Part shown: positions 5,869-10,104 of the stretch, piece by piece | How the letters are laid out: every line of letters starts with the position of its first letter | How positions within the stretch are numbered: position 1 is the stretch's first letter | Origin: an uncultured Caulobacter sp. | Lineage (GTDB): Bacteria > Pseudomonadota > Alphaproteobacteria > Caulobacterales > Caulobacteraceae | Direction: 5' to 3' | Length of the DNA: 10,104 bases | Assembly (NCBI GenBank): GCA_937991555.1 | Contig: CALKHU010000014.1 | Coordinates: forward strand, 1-10,104 | Notes under the pieces: generated by a model | Databases searched by the model: none | What the model was told of the DNA's origin: nothing | The model's input: only the letters and a program-made list of their open reading frames with translations | Program-made: the position numbers and the translations under genes

Positions 5869-6786
5869 GTGTCCGCACCCGACCTGAACCTGCTCGTCGC
5901 GCTCGACGTGCTGCTCGAGGAGCAGAGCGTCGCCCGGGCCTCGCGGCGCCTGCGGCTGAGCGCCTCAGCCATGAGCCGCACCCTCACGCGCCTGCGGGAG
6001 ACCACCGGAGATCCGCTGCTGGTCAGGGCCGGGCGTGGACTGACGCCGACGCCCCGCGCCGAGGCGATGCGCGCCCGGGTCCGTGACCTCGTCGAGGAGG
6101 CGCAGTCGATTCTGCGGCCGGTCGCCCGCGTTGATCCGGCCCGGCTCTCGCGGGCCTTCACGATCCGCGTCAGCGACGGCTTCGTCGAGACCTTCGGGCC
6201 GGGTCTGATCGCGCGCCTCGCCGCGGCGGCGCCCGGGGTCCGGCTCAGCTTCCTGCAGAAGCCGGACAAGGACAGCGCGCCGCTGCGCGAGGGCCGCGTG
6301 GACCTCGAGACCGCCGTGCTCGACCGCGCCGCCGGTCCGGAGCTCCGGACGCTGGCCCTGTTCCGCGACCGGCTGGTCGCCGTGGTCCGTCCCGGGCATC
6401 CCCTGGCGACGGGCGAGATGACGGGGCGCCGCTACGGCGCGGCACGGCACGTCTGCGTGTCCCGCAGCGGATTCGCCGAAGACGCGGTGGACCTCCAGTT
6501 CCTGCCCCCCGGGCTGCAGCGGGATGTCGGCGCGGTCGTCGGCGGTTTTGCGGCGGCGCTGGCCCTCGCGCGCAGTTCCGATCTCGTCGCGACGGTTCCG
6601 GAACGGCACACGGCGGCCCTGCGCGACGGTCTGGCCGCCATTCCGCTGCCCGTGCCGACCGAGGCCTTCACGGTGTCGATGCTCTGGCATCCGCGCCTCG
6701 ACGGCGACCCGGCCCATCGCTGGCTGCGTGGCCTGGTCCGCGAGGTCTGCGCCCCGGAGCCGGGGGCGGGCGGCTCGGCGTCCTAG
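5869..6786 (+). CDS. LysR-family transcriptional regulator
   Basis: This 305-residue DNA-binding protein has the LysR layout. A winged helix-turn-helix (about 3-62) begins DLNLLVALDVLLEEQSVARA and contains the recognition region RLSASAMSRTLTRLRE and LLVRAGRGLTPT. A linker helix follows (about 63-90), then a periplasmic-binding-protein-like effector domain from about 94. The core DLNLLVALD...DPLLVR places it near the NodD/NahR-like subgroup, which often senses aromatic or other small molecules. I chose GTG 5869 because GGGAG ends 6 bases before it and the protein then starts at the usual helix. An in-frame ATG at 5845 lacks a ribosome site. It is divergent from the cupin/MFS pair, its likely target, and LysR proteins usually also repress themselves. 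Its stop overlaps the convergent SDR stop in the shared CTAG at 6783-6786. The inducer is unknown. Confidence 0.93.
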   Translation: MSAPDLNLLVALDVLLEEQSVARASRRLRLSASAMSRTLTRLRETTGDPLLVRAGRGLTPTPRAEAMRARVRDLVEEAQSILRPVARVDPARLSRAFTIRVSDGFVETFGPGLIARLAAAAPGVRLSFLQKPDKDSAPLREGRVDLETAVLDRAAGPELRTLALFRDRLVAVVRPGHPLATGEMTGRRYGAARHVCVSRSGFAEDAVDLQFLPPGLQRDVGAVVGGFAAALALARSSDLVATVPERHTAALRDGLAAIPLPVPTEAFTVSMLWHPRLDGDPAHRWLRGLVREVCAPEPGAGGSAS

Positions 6787-7547
6787 CCGGTGTAGCGGCG
6801 GTTCAGCTTGCGCATGCCGCCGATCCAGCGGCCGTAGTCGGCGGTCTTGTTGCGCATGTAGTCCAGCACCTGCGGGTGGGGCAGGATCAGGAACTCCTCG
6901 GCCGCGATCGAGGCCACCACCATGTCGGCGAGCGGCTCCGGCTCCATCATGCCGTCGACGCTGGCGACGCCGTCCGGGTTGCCGGCTGTCATCGCCGTCC
7001 GCACCGCCTGCGGGCACAGCACCGAGACCTTGATGCCCTGGTCGCCGTGGGTGATCGCCAGCCATTCCGCCAGGCCGACCGCCGCGTGCTTGGTCACCGC
7101 GTAGGGCGCCGAGCCGATCTGGCTGAGCAGGCCGGCCGCCGAGGCGGTGTTGAGCAGGTAGCCTCCGCCGCGGGCGGCCATGCGCGGCACGAGGTGCCGG
7201 GCGGCCCAGACATGCGCCATCACATTGATGTCCCAGATCCGCTGCCAGTCGTCGTTCGACGCCTCCGCCCCGCCCGGGATGCCGATGCCGGCGTTGGAGC
7301 AGAACAGGTCGATCGGGCCGTGGTCGGCTTCGACCGTCTCGATCAGCGCCTGGATGTCGGCCTCGCGGCTGACGTCGACCCGGACGGCGAGGCCGCCGAT
7401 GCCCTCCGCCGTCGCCCTGGCGCCGGCCTCGTCGCGGTCGGCGCAGACAATCAGCTTCGGCCCCTCCTTGGCGAAGCGCTGGGCCATGGCCCGGCCGATG
7501 CCGCTGGCGGCGCCGGTGATGACGATGATGCGGTCCTTCAGGTCCAT
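6783..7547 (-). CDS. Short-chain dehydrogenase/reductase (classical SDR)
   Basis: This 254-residue cytosolic NAD(P)-dependent oxidoreductase has a single Rossmann domain. The cofactor loop is TGAASGIG (11-18). D37 at the end of the second strand favours NAD(H) over NADP(H), and D58 contacts adenine. NAG (85-87), N108, S136 and Y149-x3-K153 give the full catalytic tetrad, so it should be active. The C-terminal substrate lid (190-250) is of usual length and does not identify the substrate. It follows the crotonase gene by 33 bases on the same strand. An acyl-CoA or other hydroxy compound made by the crotonase is a reasonable guess, making this the third (alcohol-oxidising) step of a beta-oxidation-like route. 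GGGGG lies 9 bases before ATG 7547. The family is certain; the substrate is inferred from neighbours only. Confidence 0.95.
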   Translation of the reverse strand: MDLKDRIIVITGAASGIGRAMAQRFAKEGPKLIVCADRDEAGARATAEGIGGLAVRVDVSREADIQALIETVEADHGPIDLFCSNAGIGIPGGAEASNDDWQRIWDINVMAHVWAARHLVPRMAARGGGYLLNTASAAGLLSQIGSAPYAVTKHAAVGLAEWLAITHGDQGIKVSVLCPQAVRTAMTAGNPDGVASVDGMMEPEPLADMVVASIAAEEFLILPHPQVLDYMRNKTADYGRWIGGMRKLNRRYTG

Positions 7548-7580
7548 GGCGCGCAGCCCCCCTCTTGTCGTTGTCCGGAA

Positions 7581-8381
7581 CTAGCGGCCGCGGAACACGG
7601 GCGGCCGCTTCTCGACGAAGGCCAGCGACGCGGCCTTGTGGTCCTCGGTGGCCATGGTGCGGACCATATGGATGGCCTCGATATCCAACACGTCCTTCAG
7701 CGAGCCGTGCTCGGCCATGGCCAGGTTCTTCTTCATGTAGCCGATGGCCACGGTCGGCAGGTCCGCAAGACGGCGGGCGAGGGCCGCCGCCTCGCCGGGC
7801 AGGTCGGCGGCCGGAACCGCCCTGTTGACGACGCCCAGGCGCGCCGCCTCGGCGCCGGAGATCACATCGGCGGTGAAGTAGAGCTCCCGCGCCTTGGCCG
7901 GGCCGACCAGCTTGGTCAGGAAGTAGCTGCCGCCGTAGTCGCCCGAGGCTCCGATCTTCGAGAAGGCCGTGGTCAGCTTGGCGTCCTCGGCGGCGATGCG
8001 GAAGTCGCAGGCCAGCGCGATGGACAGCCCCGCGCCCGCCGCAGCGCCCGGGATCACCGCCAGGGTCGGCTTGGGCATCTCATGCAGCCAGCGGCTGAAG
8101 TCCATGCCGTTGCACAGGCTGTTCACCCTCTGGTCGAAGGTCGGTCCCTCGCCGGCCGCGCCCTTGTCGGCCACGAAGCCCTTCACGTCGCCGCCGGCGC
8201 AGAAGGCGCCGCCCGCGCCGGTGATGACCACCGCCCGAACCTTGGGATCCAGCGCCAGCCGCGGCGCGGCCTCCGACAGGGCGGCGAGCAGTTCTCCGGT
8301 CAGGGCGTTGCGCGCCTGCGGCCGGTTCATGGTCAGGGTGGCGACGCCGTCCTCGAAGGTCTCGATGAGCTGGTCGGTCAT
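7581..8381 (-). CDS. Enoyl-CoA hydratase/isomerase family protein (crotonase)
   Basis: This 266-residue soluble acyl-CoA enzyme has the crotonase fold. FCAGGD (60-65) and GAAAGAGLS (112-120) supply the two backbone amides of the oxyanion hole. Aligned by eye with rat mitochondrial hydratase, E144 becomes S120 (in GLSIALACD) and E164 becomes S141 (in TAFSKIG), so ordinary hydration is doubtful. GDYGGS (147-152) offers D148 near where PaaG-type isomerases carry their catalytic aspartate, so double-bond or ring isomerisation of an acyl-CoA is a better guess. The C-terminal trimer/lid region ends KRPPVFRGR, usual for the family. I chose ATG 8381, which GAGGT precedes by 9 bases. The in-frame ATG at 8390 adds three residues but has that GAGG only one base away. 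It leads a leftward unit with the SDR and is divergent from an acyl-CoA dehydrogenase. Confidence 0.92.
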   Translation of the reverse strand: MTDQLIETFEDGVATLTMNRPQARNALTGELLAALSEAAPRLALDPKVRAVVITGAGGAFCAGGDVKGFVADKGAAGEGPTFDQRVNSLCNGMDFSRWLHEMPKPTLAVIPGAAAGAGLSIALACDFRIAAEDAKLTTAFSKIGASGDYGGSYFLTKLVGPAKARELYFTADVISGAEAARLGVVNRAVPAADLPGEAAALARRLADLPTVAIGYMKKNLAMAEHGSLKDVLDIEAIHMVRTMATEDHKAASLAFVEKRPPVFRGR

Positions 8382-8466
8382 GGCGGTCATACCTCGTTCG
8401 GCGGCGGGGGGCGGGTGGGCGGAAGCCTAGAACAGCGCCCCGGTGGGGGCCACCGCGAGATTTGCA

Positions 8467-8494
8467 TTGACCCCGCGGCGCCCCCTTCTAGGGT
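8467..8494 (+). promoter_or_regulatory. Candidate sigma-70 promoter of the acyl-CoA dehydrogenase gene
   Basis: TTGACC (8467-8472) matches five of six bases of the -35 consensus. TAGGGT (8489-8494) lies 16 bases later and keeps the T, A and final T of a -10 element. Transcription would start near 8500-8502, inside the palindrome at 8497-8514, giving a leader of roughly 70 bases. The -10 is weak, so this is a proposal. Confidence 0.4.
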
Positions 8495-8496
8495 GG

Positions 8497-8514
8497 GTCA
8501 AACAACTGTTTGAC
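8497..8514. promoter_or_regulatory. Palindromic operator (TetR/PsrA-like candidate)
   Basis: GTCAAACA and TGTTTGAC are perfect 8-base inverted arms around a 2-base centre (AC). The core CAAAC-N4-GTTTG fits the published pattern for PsrA, the TetR-family fatty-acid regulator of pseudomonads (G/C AAAC, 2-4 bases, GTTT G/C). It overlaps the expected transcription start of the acyl-CoA dehydrogenase gene, a usual place for a repressor, and lies in the spacer shared with the leftward crotonase/SDR unit. No TetR gene is in the window, so the regulator must be encoded elsewhere. The palindrome is seen; regulator identity is inferred. Confidence 0.6.
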
Positions 8515-8569
8515 GCAGAGTCGGGCTCGCCGCAATCGCGACCTTCGCCCGCCGGACCAGGAGCCCGCC

Positions 8570-9829
8570 ATGTCCAACATCGTCGATCTTCATCCCGACG
8601 CCGAGGCCGAGCTGAACAACCTCGCCATGTCGAAGGCGGCGCAGCCGCTGATGGACGCGGTCAAGCGGCACATCGCCGAGAACGTCGAGCCGATCACCGA
8701 GCAGTTCTTCCGCCTCGGGGAAGGACGCGCCGACCGCTGGAGCTGGGCTCCGGGCCAGCTCGAGCTGCTGGAGACGGCCAAGGACAAGGCCAAGGCCTCC
8801 GGGCTGTGGAACTTCTTCCTGCCGGAGAGCGAGATCGGCCGCGGGCTGACCAACCTCGACTACGCCTACATCGCCGTCGAGCTGGGCAAGAGCCCGCTGG
8901 CGTCGGAGAGCCTGAACTGCTCGGCGCCGGACACCGGCAACATGGAAGTCCTGGAGCGGGTCGGCACGCCGGAGCAGAAGGAGCGCTGGCTGAAGCCGCT
9001 GCTGAACGGCGAGATCCGCTCCTGCTACGCCATGACCGAGCCCGGCGTGGCCTCGTCCGACGCGAAGAACATCGCCACCCGCGCCGAGCTGGTCGGGGAC
9101 GAGTGGGTAATCAACGGCGAGAAGTACTACATCTCCGGCGCCGGCGATCCGCGCTGCAAGATCATGATCTGCATGGTCAAGACCAACCCCGACGCGCCGG
9201 CCCAGTTCCAGCAGTCGCAGATCCTGGTGCCGATGGACACGCCGGGGGTCGAGATCATCGGTCCGATGCATGTGTTCGGCCACGACCACGCGCCGCGCGG
9301 CCACATGCACCTGAAGCTGAACAATGTGCGGGTGCCGAAGGAGAACATCCTGCTCGGCGAAGGCCGCGGCTTCGAGATCAGCCAGGTCCGCCTCGGCCCG
9401 GGCCGCATCCACCACTGCATGCGCTCGATCGGCAAGGCCGAGCGGGCGCTGGACCTGATGGTCAAGCGCGCCACCACCCGCGTCGCCTTCGGCAAGCCGC
9501 TGATCCAGCTGGGCAAGAACCTGGAGCTCGTCAGCCGCGCGAGGATCGAGATCGAGGCCATGCGCCTGATGGTGCTGAAGGCCGCCAAGGCGATGGACGT
9601 GCTCGGCAACCGCGAGGCCCGGGTCTGGGTGAGCATGGTCAAGGCCATGGTGCCGGAGAAGGTCTGCGAGATCATCGACCAGGCCATCCAGATCCACGGC
9701 GCCACCGGCCTGTCGGAATGGACGCCGCTGGCCGAGCTCTACACCGACGTGCGCCACCTGCGCTTCGCCGATGGCCCGGACGAAGTCCACCACATGGTCG
9801 TCGGCCGCCACGAGATCAGCCAGCACTGA
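8570..9829 (+). CDS. Acyl-CoA dehydrogenase, ACAD10/11-type
   Basis: This 419-residue FAD enzyme catalyses alpha,beta-dehydrogenation of an acyl-CoA, passing electrons to an electron-transfer flavoprotein. The N-terminal helical domain spans about 20-150, and the middle beta domain opens with CYAMTEP (152-158). The C-terminal helical domain starts with LGPGRIHHCMR (275-285), typical of the ACAD10/11-like branch, and contains QIHGATG (374-380). At the position of the usual catalytic glutamate of medium-chain enzymes (the EGTSEI segment) this protein has DGPDEVH (401-407), with D401 as the candidate base; I recall this variant in the ACAD10/11 branch. ATG 8570 has AGGAG 6 bases upstream, which decides against a TTG at 8510 in the same frame. 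It is divergent from a crotonase/SDR pair and carries a palindromic operator upstream. Chain-length or branched/hydroxylated substrate preference cannot be read from sequence. Confidence 0.95.
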   Translation: MSNIVDLHPDAEAELNNLAMSKAAQPLMDAVKRHIAENVEPITEQFFRLGEGRADRWSWAPGQLELLETAKDKAKASGLWNFFLPESEIGRGLTNLDYAYIAVELGKSPLASESLNCSAPDTGNMEVLERVGTPEQKERWLKPLLNGEIRSCYAMTEPGVASSDAKNIATRAELVGDEWVINGEKYYISGAGDPRCKIMICMVKTNPDAPAQFQQSQILVPMDTPGVEIIGPMHVFGHDHAPRGHMHLKLNNVRVPKENILLGEGRGFEISQVRLGPGRIHHCMRSIGKAERALDLMVKRATTRVAFGKPLIQLGKNLELVSRARIEIEAMRLMVLKAAKAMDVLGNREARVWVSMVKAMVPEKVCEIIDQAIQIHGATGLSEWTPLAELYTDVRHLRFADGPDEVHHMVVGRHEISQH

Positions 9830-9899
9830 GTCCAGCGCGGATGAGGGCTCCGGGCGTTTCGCGCGTATCATGACGGGGGTGCGGGAGGTGCGCCGCTTC

Positions 9900-10104
9900 A
9901 TGAAAACGCTCGAGCAAGCCCTGGGCGCCCTGCGCGCCGATCAGCGGAGTCCCGCGCTGGACGATCTGGAGGATCGCGTCTGGACGCGGATCGGCCGGCT
10001 GGAGGCCGACGAGGCGGAGGCGCGCCGCTGGCGCGGGCCGCAGCTTCTGGCCGTGGCGCTCGCCCTCGTCCCGGGAATCGCCTGGGGCGGCTCCGAGGCC
10101 GACC
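9900..10104 (+). CDS. Partial gene, probable small membrane protein of unknown function
   Basis: The first 68 codons of a gene cut off by the window edge. The protein begins MKTLEQALGALRADQRSPAL and continues as a charged, helical, cytoplasmic-looking stretch with many Glu, Asp and Arg (about 1-47). A hydrophobic segment GPQLLAVALALVPGIAW (48-64) is probably a membrane helix. This N-in, single-helix plan is seen in anti-sigma factors and small sensor proteins, but there is no sigma-factor gene just upstream and I do not recognise the family. GGGAGG lies 11 bases before ATG 9900. An in-frame ATG at 9870 lacks a ribosome site. It follows the dehydrogenase stop by 70 bases with no visible terminator, so it may be co-transcribed or separate. 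Codon use looks like the rest of the window. Confidence 0.6.
   Translation, partial: MKTLEQALGALRADQRSPALDDLEDRVWTRIGRLEADEAEARRWRGPQLLAVALALVPGIAWGGSEAD

Noticed and set aside
8510..8569. TTG start 20 codons upstream of the acyl-CoA dehydrogenase ATG
   Set aside because: The TTG lies inside the palindromic operator near the predicted transcription start and lacks a Shine-Dalgarno. ATG 8570 has AGGAG with 6-base spacing.
8443..9873. Long plus-strand frame overlapping the acyl-CoA dehydrogenase in another phase
   Set aside because: It is an Arg/Gly/Ala-rich low-complexity translation without motifs. The dehydrogenase frame has a good ribosome site and full family signatures.
9830..9899. Terminator after the acyl-CoA dehydrogenase
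   Set aside because: I looked for a GC stem followed by T residues and found only scattered GCGC repeats with no convincing hairpin or T run.
8498..9901. Minus-strand frame of about 467 codons opposite the acyl-CoA dehydrogenase
   Set aside because: It is a shadow of the real gene, rich in His, Val, Asp and Arg, with no recognisable domain and no ribosome site noticed.

Overview
This is a GC-rich (by eye above 70% GC), densely packed bacterial chromosomal window. Codon use, alphaproteobacterial-type promoters and the gene families (stand-alone PAS_5-like protein, DHA2 exporter with a divergent LysR regulator, acyl-CoA dehydrogenase/crotonase/SDR cluster) fit an alphaproteobacterium, perhaps of the Caulobacterales (Caulobacter, Phenylobacterium, Brevundimonas). 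That placement is an impression, not a proof. I see no rRNA, tRNA, CRISPR array, insertion sequence or phage gene.

Region 1 (1-3820, rightward) looks like one operon. A near-perfect FNR/FixK-type palindrome (23-40) lies upstream of a small PAS-domain protein (111-542). A P-type cation-transporting ATPase (589-3234) and a six-helix HdeD/DUF308-type membrane protein (3236-3820) follow. A 16-codon frame (542-592) bridges the PAS gene and the ATPase by stop/start overlaps, and the ATPase and HdeD-like gene are one base apart. The layout suggests a low-oxygen or membrane-stress operon whose pump has a non-standard set of ion-coordinating residues.

Region 2 (3835-6786) is a classic regulator/target arrangement. 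A LysR regulator (5869-6786, rightward) faces a leftward two-gene unit, a cupin-fold putative metalloenzyme (5205-5747) and a DHA2-type MFS exporter (3835-5208) joined by a GTGA overlap. The 121-base divergent spacer holds a small dyad and the promoter-like AT-richer bases. The substrate is unknown.

Region 3 (6783-9829) is a fatty-acid or acyl-CoA catabolism cluster. A leftward crotonase (7581-8381) and SDR dehydrogenase (6783-7547) are divergent from an ACAD10/11-type acyl-CoA dehydrogenase (8570-9829). Together they could supply the dehydrogenation, hydration or isomerisation, and alcohol-oxidation steps of a beta-oxidation-like route; no thiolase or CoA ligase is in view. A perfect 8+8 bp palindrome (8497-8514) of the kind bound by TetR-family fatty-acid regulators such as PsrA sits on the predicted transcription start of the dehydrogenase gene.

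The window ends inside a small gene (9900 onward) for a probable single-pass membrane protein that I do not recognise. No wholly new multi-gene system is evident. The best leads are the FixK-like site driving the PAS/P-type ATPase operon, the altered ion site of that ATPase, the palindromic operator, and the crotonase lacking both hydratase glutamates.
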